The translations under genes and the position numbers were made by a program. Shown piece after piece: positions 1 through 8,607 of a stretch of DNA of 64,000 nt (the stretch's first letter is position 1; the number at the start of each line of letters is the position of its first letter). The notes below the pieces were generated by a model, which was given only the letters and a program-made list of their open reading frames with translations, did no database searches and was not told the origin of the DNA. Source of the stretch: Plebeiibacterium sediminum (GTDB taxonomy: Bacteria; Bacteroidota; Bacteroidia; Bacteroidales; Marinilabiliaceae); the NCBI RefSeq assembly GCF_026013605.1, contig NZ_JAPDPJ010000020.1, forward strand, positions 1-64,000, written 5' to 3'.

Positions 1-129
1 CTAAGAAATATGGCCCTGCAATTTTGTGAGAACAAATTTCCGCCAAGAAATATGGCCCTGCAATTTTGTGAGAACAAATTTCCGCCAAGAAATATAGCCC
101 TGCAACTTTGCGAGATCAAATTAAAATAA
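1..129. repeat. 42-bp tandem repeat array at left window edge
   Basis: Three consecutive 42-bp units begin at about positions 3, 45 and 87. The first two are essentially identical and the third carries several substitutions. A weak fourth copy may follow to about 165. 42 is a multiple of three, so the array is open on the plus strand as a 14-residue peptide repeat that ends in a TAA at 127-129, and it is also open on the minus strand. No start codon or known domain is visible, so I treat it as non-coding repeat DNA. It could instead be the tail of a gene lying left of the window. The array touches the window edge, so its full length is unknown. Confidence 0.85.
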
Positions 130-271
130 AGAGCTCTGCGGCTTGAACGAAAAGTTCCATTTCTAAAGACAATTCTTCAAATGAATCCAATTACACAATA
201 TCATCAATCTGGTCAAGGAAAAGCTTATAATGTTTTATATATTTATAAAATATATTATTTAAAGTTTTTTT

Positions 272-3043
272 ATGTTACTCAGACTTTGGCTTACTATTTT
301 TATTTCTCTAATCAGCTTATTCTCCTTTGCAAAAAAAAACTACACCATTGGTTTTTCTCAGTGTGGGCAAAGAGATAACTGGCGTCTTAAAATGGAAGCA
401 GAGATGGAAAGAGAATTACTATACCATCCGGATCTATCCATAATTATTAAACAAGCTTTAGATGATAGTGAAACACAACTAGAACAGATTGATGAACTCC
501 TTAATCAAGATATCGATCTCTTAATTGTTTCTCCCAATGAAATAAATCCTGTACAAAAGGTAATTGAAAAAGTTTATAAAAAAGGAATACCTGTTATTCT
601 GATTGATCGTAGAATTGATTCAGATAATTATACTGCATATATTGGTGGGGATAACTATGAAATAGGTAGATTTGCTGCTGAATATATTGGGAGAAGACTG
701 GATTATAAAGGTAACGTAATGGAAATACAGGGCGCAATGACTACATCTGCAGCCGTAGAAAGAAGTAAAGGTTTTAATGACGCCCTGGCCAACTATTCAA
801 AACTAAAAAATGTATACAAAATCCATTCTTTTTGGAATGAAAATATACTTACAGATAGCTTGCCTTCAGGATTCAATTTACATCCCGATATCAAAGCAAT
901 ATTTGCATTCAATGATGATCTTGCATCTGATGCTGTTGACTTACTCAAAAAACATACAAATTCATCAGAACTGGTAGTAGTCGGTGTTGATGGATTGGCA
1001 ACACCTAAAGGAGGTATTTCAATGGTTGAAAACGGAACAATAACAGCAACAATAATTTACCCGACTGGAGGAAAAGAAGCCATACAAATTGCAGCCAAAA
1101 TACTACATAACGAACCATTTATAAAAAATAATCTTCTGCCTACTGTTCTTATTGATGAAACAAATGTAAAAACAACCCGGATTCAATATACTTACATCGA
1201 GACACTCCAACAAGATATTGACAGGTCAAAAAATATGCTAGAGAAATTGACTGAGCAATATCAATCTCAACATATGTTATTATTAATTGCAATATCATTA
1301 CTTTTAATTGTTATTCTTCTTAGTACACTGCTTTTTAGAGCCTTCAGACATAAAAATATTGCTAATCTAAACCTGGAGAGACAAAAAGAAGCAATTTCAC
1401 AACAGAATATTGAACTTAAAAGAATTTCCAGACAATTAGATGAAGCAACTCAGGCAAAACTTAAATTTTTTACAAATATTTCTCATGAGTTCAGAACACC
1501 TCTAACCCTTCTTTTAGGACCATTATATGACATGGAAAAAGATGCAGAACTTGATGAAAAAAATAGGTGGAGACTGAATTTAATTCATAAAAATGCAAAA
1601 AGGCTGTTAATGCTAATAAACCAGTTAATGGATTTCAGAAAAATAGAGATGGGAAAAATGGGATTATTAGCTAATGAATATGATCTTGTAGAATTTCTTC
1701 AATCTATTATAAATGACTTTACCAGCCTTGCATCAAATAAAAATATTAAGCTTTGCTTTTATACGGATGTTGAGAGTATGCAGGTTTGGTTTGATAAAAG
1801 CCATATGGATAAAGTATTTTTTAATCTGTTTTCGAATGCTCTTAAATTTACTGATCAGGAGGGAAGTATAAATATACACTTAAGCCAGGTTTCATATACA
1901 TTTGGTAATATAGAAAAAGAGTGTGCTAAAATTATTGTTGAAGATAATGGAAGAGGAATATCAGAGGAACACTTAAACAGGATTTTTGATCGTTTTTATC
2001 AAATAGAACAAAGTGGAAACCGTTTAGAAGGTACAGGAATTGGACTTTCTTTAACAAAAGGATTAATTGAAATTCATAAAGGTGCAATCGAAGTCTGGAG
2101 TGAAAAAGGTAAAGGAACACGTTTTAGTATTTTCCTGCAATTGGGGAATGAACATTTTAGACCAGATGAAATCAACCAATCCCAATCAGAAAAAGGTTTG
2201 ATGGATGATCTCATAAAAACAGAAACTGATCTTGAAGAAAATAATTCCTTCATAGAAAAGAAGTCTATTAACGAAAATATTAACAAACCAGTTTTATTAC
2301 TTGTTGAAGATAATGAAGAATTAAGAAATTATATTAAACAAAGTCTTATTCAGAATTATATAATTGTAGAAGCCGGGAATGGTAAAGAAGCACTAGGATT
2401 AATTGAAGAAAACGAGTTGGATTTAATTATTACCGATGTTATGATGCCCGAAATGGATGGACTTGAATTTACCCAAATCGTAAAATCTAAGGTTGAAACC
2501 TGCCATATCCCAGTTATCATGCTTACAGCAAAATCATCTGAAAAACAAGTTATTGAAGGTATTGAACAAGGAGCTGATGATTATATTACCAAACCATTTA
2601 GCGCAAATTATCTTTATGCTAAAATCCACCAACTCATTGAAAACAAAAATAATATTCGAAAATACTTTAAAGAATTAGGGGCTAACATGCCTATTAAAGG
2701 ACTGTCAAAACTTGACAATCGTTTTATTAAGAATATAGACATTTTAATTTTAGAAAATTTGAATAACGAGCAATTCGGAGTTGAGTTCTTAGGTGAAAAA
2801 ATTGGCATGTCGCGCGTACAATTGTACCGAAAAATTAAACAAATGACAGAACTATCCCCTAATGATTATATAAAATCTATACGCCTAAAAAAAGCCATAA
2901 AATTAATGACTGAAGAGAATCTTACCATTTCGGAAGCTGCTTTTAAAACTGGTTTTAGTACACCTTCCTACTTTTCTAAATGTTTTAAGGATATTTATAA
3001 ACAAACACCTAGGGAGTATTTAAATGAGATAAATCAAAACTGA
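272..3043 (+). CDS. hybrid two-component system regulator with periplasmic sugar-binding sensor
   Basis: This 923-aa protein joins a sensor kinase and a transcription factor in one chain. Residues 1-20 are a signal peptide and about 24-305 are a ribose/fructose-type periplasmic binding protein domain. A membrane segment lies at about 333-356. The HisKA motif NISHEFRTPL puts the phospho-acceptor His at about 405, followed by HATPase boxes (FDRFYQIEQ, GTGIGLSLTKG). A receiver domain has its phospho-Asp at about 722 in ITDVMMPEMDG, and the C-terminus (about 825-920) is an AraC-type HTH. The architecture is that of Bacteroides thetaiotaomicron BT1754, whose sensor binds fructose directly. Its neighbours are GH32 genes and a fructokinase, so fructose sensing for the adjacent PUL is the likely role. 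The start was chosen because it gives a clean signal peptide. Confidence 0.93.
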   Translation: MLLRLWLTIFISLISLFSFAKKNYTIGFSQCGQRDNWRLKMEAEMERELLYHPDLSIIIKQALDDSETQLEQIDELLNQDIDLLIVSPNEINPVQKVIEKVYKKGIPVILIDRRIDSDNYTAYIGGDNYEIGRFAAEYIGRRLDYKGNVMEIQGAMTTSAAVERSKGFNDALANYSKLKNVYKIHSFWNENILTDSLPSGFNLHPDIKAIFAFNDDLASDAVDLLKKHTNSSELVVVGVDGLATPKGGISMVENGTITATIIYPTGGKEAIQIAAKILHNEPFIKNNLLPTVLIDETNVKTTRIQYTYIETLQQDIDRSKNMLEKLTEQYQSQHMLLLIAISLLLIVILLSTLLFRAFRHKNIANLNLERQKEAISQQNIELKRISRQLDEATQAKLKFFTNISHEFRTPLTLLLGPLYDMEKDAELDEKNRWRLNLIHKNAKRLLMLINQLMDFRKIEMGKMGLLANEYDLVEFLQSIINDFTSLASNKNIKLCFYTDVESMQVWFDKSHMDKVFFNLFSNALKFTDQEGSINIHLSQVSYTFGNIEKECAKIIVEDNGRGISEEHLNRIFDRFYQIEQSGNRLEGTGIGLSLTKGLIEIHKGAIEVWSEKGKGTRFSIFLQLGNEHFRPDEINQSQSEKGLMDDLIKTETDLEENNSFIEKKSINENINKPVLLLVEDNEELRNYIKQSLIQNYIIVEAGNGKEALGLIEENELDLIITDVMMPEMDGLEFTQIVKSKVETCHIPVIMLTAKSSEKQVIEGIEQGADDYITKPFSANYLYAKIHQLIENKNNIRKYFKELGANMPIKGLSKLDNRFIKNIDILILENLNNEQFGVEFLGEKIGMSRVQLYRKIKQMTELSPNDYIKSIRLKKAIKLMTEENLTISEAAFKTGFSTPSYFSKCFKDIYKQTPREYLNEINQN

Positions 3044-3057
3044 GTTATCTGAATACC

Positions 3058-3095
3058 AAAAGAGGGTGTGCGCTATGTTAAACAACCCTCTTTTA
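3058..3095 (+). terminator. hairpin terminator between the regulator and GH32 gene
   Basis: The arms AAAAGAGGGTGT and ACAACCCTCTTTT pair around a short loop, and the right arm ends in a T run. It lies just after the regulator stop. The A-rich left arm could let it also stop leftward transcription from the GH32 gene. Confidence 0.75.
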
Positions 3096-3135
3096 CTTGC
3101 CCAATTTGCTATACGATCATTATGATAAAATCTTT

Positions 3136-4707
3136 CTAATTATTCCAAATAGATTTTAATTCGTACAAATCAGCTTTATTAATCAAAATGGCACCATCTT
3201 TCGAAAATGCACTTATTGTATCATAATTCTTTTTTGGGAAAACAAGACTTGTCAATACCCTTTCGCCATTGTTTACAAATATTTCAATAGAGGCCCAATC
3301 TACAATAACTCTAAAATTCAATGTACTTTTTGCATGATATGGCGCATATTGTAGTCCGTTAAAATCCTCAGAAAAATCTGAGACACCAGAATTATCTCTG
3401 TTTATGATCAATTCTTGCTTTGTAGTGTTATAGGAAACAATAAATTCCTCACCATCCTGATTTTGTAAAGAGAATCCATACTCTGAAACATTTTTAAACT
3501 CTGAATGATTAATTGTTTCAAATCCGAGTATAAATTCACAAGGCAACTTTATTTCTTGAAATACTTTTTCTGAGCCCACAATCATAAGTTGCTCCTTTGT
3601 TTTTACTTCTTTTCTGAGTGTTCCAAATTCAGTAACAGGTATTGACGTTAAAATTAGATCTCCTCTTTCACTCTTAAGTTTTAATTCTCTGGTAACAGTC
3701 ATTGCAGAACGCCACCTTTCGGTTGGAACTTTATTTGCATAAAGCCAGTTACTCATCCAGCCAACAAATAAGGTTCTTCCATCTTCTTCCGGTATATCTG
3801 ACCAGGTAACACCTGCATAGTTATCCTTCCCATAATCCAGCCACAAGAGATTTTTATTTTCATTAATAAATTCATGTCCATCAAAGCTTCCCACAAAGTA
3901 TTGCGTACCGGAACCGCCATTTGGAGCTCCGGGGTTGATACTAACAAAAAGCACCCATTTTTCCTCTCCTGAAACTTCATCCATTATGGGAAATAAATCG
4001 GGACATTCCCATACTCCGCCATAAGCTCCCAGCTCTGGTTGAAAATCACTTTCATGTTGCCAGTTTTTTAAATCTTTGGAAGAATAAAAACTAATATGGT
4101 CTTTAACAGCAAGGCTCATGATCCACTTTTGCTGCGGTTGATACCATCGAACTTTAGGATCGCGGAAATCCTTGATACCTGGATTTGTTAAAACAGGATT
4201 GTCTTCATATTTAGTCCAGGTTCTCCCTTTGTCGTTACTATATGCAATAGCCTGAGTTTGGTAATCAATTTCACCGTTCATCTCCCCAACCCGATCATTA
4301 TAAGTAAATATGGCAACCAATGGCGGAACACTATCCTTTCCAAAACCTGATGTATTATTCCAATCGACTACAGCACTTCCCGAATAAATATACCCCAAAC
4401 TATCCGGGTATAAAGCTATTGGTAAATGCTCCCAGTGAACAAGATCATTGCTGATGGCATGTCCCCAATGCATTGGACCCCAAACATTACTATCCGGGTA
4501 GTATTGATAAAATAAGTGATATTCTCCTTCATAGTAAAACATACCATTTGGGTCATTCATCCACATACTATCGGGAGTAAAATGGATTTGCGGTCTGTAC
4601 TGTTCAGAGTAGCGAGTTACTTTTTCTATTGTTGAATTTTGCTTGGTATTTTTGGATTTACATCCAAACACCATAATTACCAGAAATATTATAATTAATG
4701 CTCTCAT
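3136..4707 (-). CDS. GH32 fructosidase lipoprotein (levanase/inulinase/invertase type)
   Basis: This 523-aa protein has a lipoprotein signal with a lipobox ending at Cys16 (VFGC), so it is probably membrane-anchored. GH32 enzymes cleave beta-fructosyl bonds in sucrose, inulin, levan or raffinose. All three family motifs are intact: WMNDPNG at 49-55 with nucleophile Asp52, RDP at 182-184, and ECPD at 234-237 with acid/base Glu234. The C-terminal part is the usual GH32 beta-sandwich (DWASIEIFVNNGE). It is the last gene of the minus-strand PUL run, 26 bp after the GH36 gene. Exact substrate, and exo or endo action, cannot be read from the sequence. Confidence 0.93.
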   Translation of the reverse strand: MRALIIIFLVIMVFGCKSKNTKQNSTIEKVTRYSEQYRPQIHFTPDSMWMNDPNGMFYYEGEYHLFYQYYPDSNVWGPMHWGHAISNDLVHWEHLPIALYPDSLGYIYSGSAVVDWNNTSGFGKDSVPPLVAIFTYNDRVGEMNGEIDYQTQAIAYSNDKGRTWTKYEDNPVLTNPGIKDFRDPKVRWYQPQQKWIMSLAVKDHISFYSSKDLKNWQHESDFQPELGAYGGVWECPDLFPIMDEVSGEEKWVLFVSINPGAPNGGSGTQYFVGSFDGHEFINENKNLLWLDYGKDNYAGVTWSDIPEEDGRTLFVGWMSNWLYANKVPTERWRSAMTVTRELKLKSERGDLILTSIPVTEFGTLRKEVKTKEQLMIVGSEKVFQEIKLPCEFILGFETINHSEFKNVSEYGFSLQNQDGEEFIVSYNTTKQELIINRDNSGVSDFSEDFNGLQYAPYHAKSTLNFRVIVDWASIEIFVNNGERVLTSLVFPKKNYDTISAFSKDGAILINKADLYELKSIWNN

Positions 4708-4733
4708 ACCTTTATTTTTTTATCCCATAAACC

Positions 4734-6971
4734 CTATTTATCTTCGGTAAGAAGAAATACACCACTATCAAACTGATCGGATATTTGCAATTCTATACCA
4801 ACATTCATCAAATACTCTCCCTTAAATATTTTTTCATTTCCCCAAAAGCGAATTTTACCATTTTTATTGATCTCTTTAATTGTATAATCTTTTAATGGAT
4901 CAAGTCCGTTTAACTTAATGGTAGGAAACAATCCTCTTGAATGAGGCTCTATGCTAAAGGCAAATAATGCAGCTGTCTTTTTGTCCGTAGAAACATATAA
5001 TTGAGATGCCCAACCTCCTTCATCATAAGGTGATATTAAACGATAAAGATCTCCTTCTGTTACCAATGGACGTATATGTTGTTTGTAATTATTGATGGCA
5101 TCTATAGCAAAGTTCCGCTCTTCTCCCTTTATATCTTTTGGCTGAAGTTCCATTCCCAAACGACCGGTCATGGCTACATCAAATCTAAATTTAAGAGGAG
5201 TAACTCTTCCTGTTTGATGATTAGGACTGGTAGATACATGAGAAGCTGATGCTACTGGCGGATAAATCAAATTCGTACCATACTGAATAAATATTCTCGA
5301 TAAAGGATCTGTATTATCAGAAGCCCAGAATTCATTGTGATATTTTAATGCACCATAATCAAGTCGTCCACCTCCTGAAGCACAATCCTGAATCACAAAA
5401 TTAGGATATTTTGCACGAATACGCTCATATATAGAATAAAGCCCTTTTGTATATGATACCCAAAAATGAGTTTGCTCTGACTCTGGCAAATAGGTTGAAC
5501 CAACTTGTTCTACATGGCGATTGGCATCCCATTTAATGTATTCTATCTTAGGATGAGTGGTTAAAAGACTGTCTACCATATTGTAAATAAAATCCTGAAC
5601 TTTTGGATTTGAAAGATCGAGTAAAAGTTGATGTCTCCATGTAATTTTATCCCTTCCCGGACTTTGAACAATCCACTCCGGATGCTTCTCGGCCAGTTCG
5701 CTTGCCGGGTTTACCATTTCAGGTTCAATCCATAAACCAAATTTTATTCCTTTAGAGTTTGCGTGTTTAATCAAATAGTCTAGTCCACGAGGTAATTTTT
5801 TGGTATTGGTTTGCCAATCACCCAATCCTGCATTATCATCGTTGCGCGGGTATTTATTACCAAACCATCCATCGTCAAGTACAAACATCTCCACTCCAAT
5901 TTTAGCAGCCTCATCCATCATACCGGTTAGTGTTTTCTCATCAAATGAAAAATAAGCTCCTTCCCAACTGTTCAATACAATGTCATGTGTTTCATATCCA
6001 CCTGTCATTCCATATTTTCTTCCCCAACGATGAAGGTTACGTGATATTTTTCCCTGGCCTTCATTACTGAATGTATAAATCATTTCAGGAGTGGTAAATG
6101 TTTCTTCTGGCTTTAAATTCCATTCGGCAAGAAAGGGATTAATCCCGGAAAGTACATTCAGGTTTTTCCATTCATCAATTTGAAAAGACAGACGATAATT
6201 ACCCGACCAGGCCAAAGCTCCGCCATAACATTCACCTTCATTTTCAAGTGCGGGGTGATCAAGACTTAATATAAACGAAGCATTCTCACCTTGTGTTGTA
6301 CGTACTCCTTTCTTTGATTCAATAACTTTAATTCCATTTTCAATTTTTTCTTCCACCTTTTGCATTTCTCCGGCCCACGGACCATAAAAGTGTGTCAGAT
6401 AATAACTTTCTGAATTCACTTTCAAGAAGGAAGAATAAAATCGTTTAAGTGTTATTGCTTTGGGTTGGTGATTAATGATTTTTACCCATTGAGTAATAAC
6501 ATCTTCTGAAAGATAGGCTTTTGTATGCAACTCAACTTCCAAGGCGTAAACTTTATCTTTTAATTTGATGATTGAATGAGAAACACCTTCTTCAGATTTA
6601 TCCATATCATGTCCCACATAAGCCAATTCTGTATTCAGGCTTCCATCTGATTGGATTGCAGCAAATGCCGGTTCATTTATATTTCCTAATCCCATAGTAG
6701 GATAAGCCTCATAACTTAAGTCTCTGTCCGTATCAAGTTTACGATAAGATTGTTGATGGTGAAAAGGTTTTATGTCTTCTATCCTTTTACCATAATATTG
6801 AAATACCAATCTATTATTCTTATCAACTGAATAAACTAAAGATGTTTCTTTTGTATGAATGGGAATAACAGCTTTATTTTGACTGAATACAGCACTGTTA
6901 AATATCAGAAAAACCAACATCATATGGCTCATCCATATTCTCTTTAAATATTTATTTTTTATTGTCTCCAT
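4734..6971 (-). CDS. GH36 alpha-galactosidase
   Basis: This 745-aa protein has an N-terminal signal peptide without a clear lipobox, so it is probably periplasmic. It is a full-length GH36 (melibiase) with an N-terminal beta-sandwich, a TIM barrel and a C-terminal beta domain. Diagnostic motifs are LDDGWFG, GLWIEPEMVNP, YIKWDANR with nucleophile Asp at about 482, CASGGGR, and WASDNTDP with acid/base Asp at about 552. It would remove terminal alpha-galactose, for example from raffinose or stachyose, leaving sucrose or fructan for the GH32 enzyme. It lies between two GH32-family genes with gaps of 19 and 26 bp, which supports one transcript. Confidence 0.93.
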   Translation of the reverse strand: METIKNKYLKRIWMSHMMLVFLIFNSAVFSQNKAVIPIHTKETSLVYSVDKNNRLVFQYYGKRIEDIKPFHHQQSYRKLDTDRDLSYEAYPTMGLGNINEPAFAAIQSDGSLNTELAYVGHDMDKSEEGVSHSIIKLKDKVYALEVELHTKAYLSEDVITQWVKIINHQPKAITLKRFYSSFLKVNSESYYLTHFYGPWAGEMQKVEEKIENGIKVIESKKGVRTTQGENASFILSLDHPALENEGECYGGALAWSGNYRLSFQIDEWKNLNVLSGINPFLAEWNLKPEETFTTPEMIYTFSNEGQGKISRNLHRWGRKYGMTGGYETHDIVLNSWEGAYFSFDEKTLTGMMDEAAKIGVEMFVLDDGWFGNKYPRNDDNAGLGDWQTNTKKLPRGLDYLIKHANSKGIKFGLWIEPEMVNPASELAEKHPEWIVQSPGRDKITWRHQLLLDLSNPKVQDFIYNMVDSLLTTHPKIEYIKWDANRHVEQVGSTYLPESEQTHFWVSYTKGLYSIYERIRAKYPNFVIQDCASGGGRLDYGALKYHNEFWASDNTDPLSRIFIQYGTNLIYPPVASASHVSTSPNHQTGRVTPLKFRFDVAMTGRLGMELQPKDIKGEERNFAIDAINNYKQHIRPLVTEGDLYRLISPYDEGGWASQLYVSTDKKTAALFAFSIEPHSRGLFPTIKLNGLDPLKDYTIKEINKNGKIRFWGNEKIFKGEYLMNVGIELQISDQFDSGVFLLTEDK

Positions 6972-6990
6972 AACTATTTATTTAAGTCTC

Positions 6991-8493
6991 TTATAATCCA
7001 GTCTGATTTCCATTTAATAATTTCACATGACCGTTTTCTGCAAAAAGATTCAGGTGCTTTATTCCTTCTGGTAATGCACATTTTTTAGTCATTGAAATGA
7101 ATCCGTCAATGGCAAATATCTCCACTGATGCTTGATCGATGATTATTTTAAGATCGAGTGTAGATTTATCAATAGCATAAAAAGCGTAATCAATGTCGGT
7201 GTATTCTTCTGAGACTTTATTCTTATCTTCTTTTCTAACAAAGAAATAACGTCTTACACTATTATAACCAATAATGGTCTTTTCATTTTGATGATTTATT
7301 ATTTCAATCCCAAATACTTCGGCTAAATCCAAATAAGTCCGATTGTTTACATCAAAAGTCAGGTTTAATGTTATTGGTAACTCTAATTTTTTACCAAAAG
7401 CGAATTGACTATTAATATTCTGTGGTTGAAAAGGTAACTTTGTATTATTCTGTGTTTCATTATACTCTACTGGTACAGATTTTAGGTAATAATCATTGAA
7501 TTTGTTTATTAAAGTCAGTTTTCGTGGTAAAGTATACGATTCTGGCATCCCATCATTATTAATAGAATTCCCATATTTACTATTGTTCATCCATCCAAGG
7601 TAGTAACTTGGCTCTCCCTGTTTATAATAATTTGTTACTCCTACCCCTGCAAAGTTATCACTTCCATTATCCACCCATTTAGGCTTATGTGTAATCGGAT
7701 TAAATTCAAAACCATTAAACTCTCCTACAAAATACTGAGTTCCACTTCCATTATTAGGAGAACCTTCAGTTGTGCTTACAAAAAGAACCCAATATTTATT
7801 GTTTGAGTTATCAACTCCTATTTGAACAAACTCAAGGTCTGTCCATTCTCCTTTTTTCTCGTCAACTTCATTTCCAAATTCATTAAAGTACTCCCAGTTT
7901 AACAGATCGTCAGAGAAATAAAATTGAACCTGATAACCTGATAATACCAACATTATCCATCGCTGCATTTCTTCATGCCATATTACTTTTATATCTCTAA
8001 TGTCTGAATTGGTGTTATAAAGTTCTATTTCGTATTCCAGTTTATTTAACCAACTATTACCGTCATCAGTACTAATTGCTACATTGATTGACTTATAATT
8101 ATGGTTATTTGATTCTTCTTCACTATTTGCATTAGTGTAAAATCCAATAAAAGTAGGATTATCTGATGCCAGTCCACTCTGATTATTTTGGTCGACCACA
8201 ACACTCCAAACCCCAATTGATCCAAGAGAATCAAGTTCATTGGTTTTTGTTGCTTGATGCCAGTTAACTAAATCCTTACTAATTGCATGCTTACAATGAA
8301 TTAATTGGTCATTTTCTTTTGCCTGATAGAATAGGTGATATTCTCCATTATGCAAGAATAGTTCCTTTGGAGCTCCCAACTGCATCTCTTGTGATACAAA
8401 GTGAATTCCATGTGATTTAATCTTAGAATCCATCTTGCAACCATGTAACGATAACAGTATTGATATAAAAGGTATAACAAAAAATGCCTTCAT
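6991..8493 (-). CDS. catalytically dead GH32-fold lipoprotein, probable glycan-binding protein
   Basis: This 500-aa lipoprotein (lipobox ending at Cys19) aligns along its length with the intact GH32 at 3136-4707, sharing stretches such as GEYHLFYQ, GSGTQYFVG and GWMN. The active site is gone. WMNDPNG is replaced by QLGAPKE (38-44), with Ala41 at the nucleophile position. RDP has become RDI (166-168). The ECPD acid/base region reads TDLE, with Thr218 replacing Glu. The reading frame is long and undamaged, so it looks retained rather than decaying. It is the first gene after susC-susD, where PULs usually encode a surface glycan-binding protein. I infer a binding role for fructosyl glycans; an altered hydrolase is less likely. 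Confidence 0.85.
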   Translation of the reverse strand: MKAFFVIPFISILLSLHGCKMDSKIKSHGIHFVSQEMQLGAPKELFLHNGEYHLFYQAKENDQLIHCKHAISKDLVNWHQATKTNELDSLGSIGVWSVVVDQNNQSGLASDNPTFIGFYTNANSEEESNNHNYKSINVAISTDDGNSWLNKLEYEIELYNTNSDIRDIKVIWHEEMQRWIMLVLSGYQVQFYFSDDLLNWEYFNEFGNEVDEKKGEWTDLEFVQIGVDNSNNKYWVLFVSTTEGSPNNGSGTQYFVGEFNGFEFNPITHKPKWVDNGSDNFAGVGVTNYYKQGEPSYYLGWMNNSKYGNSINNDGMPESYTLPRKLTLINKFNDYYLKSVPVEYNETQNNTKLPFQPQNINSQFAFGKKLELPITLNLTFDVNNRTYLDLAEVFGIEIINHQNEKTIIGYNSVRRYFFVRKEDKNKVSEEYTDIDYAFYAIDKSTLDLKIIIDQASVEIFAIDGFISMTKKCALPEGIKHLNLFAENGHVKLLNGNQTGL

Positions 8494-8547
8494 TGTAAAT
8501 AATTTAGATTGGACTTCAATTACTATAAGGTTAAAAGGATATTGATA

Positions 8548-8577
8548 CCGGAGTAAATATTGAAATATTCACTCCGG
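8548..8577 (-). promoter_or_regulatory. stem-loop between susD and GH32-like gene
   Basis: CCGGAGTAAATATT and AATATTCACTCCGG form a 14-bp stem with one mismatch and a 2-3 nt loop. There is no long U tract on the minus strand, so it is more likely an RNA processing or stability hairpin than a full terminator. It sits in the only large gap (114 bp) within the PUL run and could set the SusCD to downstream-gene ratio. Confidence 0.5.
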
Positions 8578-8607
8578 AAATTAATTCCTTATTTAGTCTT
8601 GCAAAAT

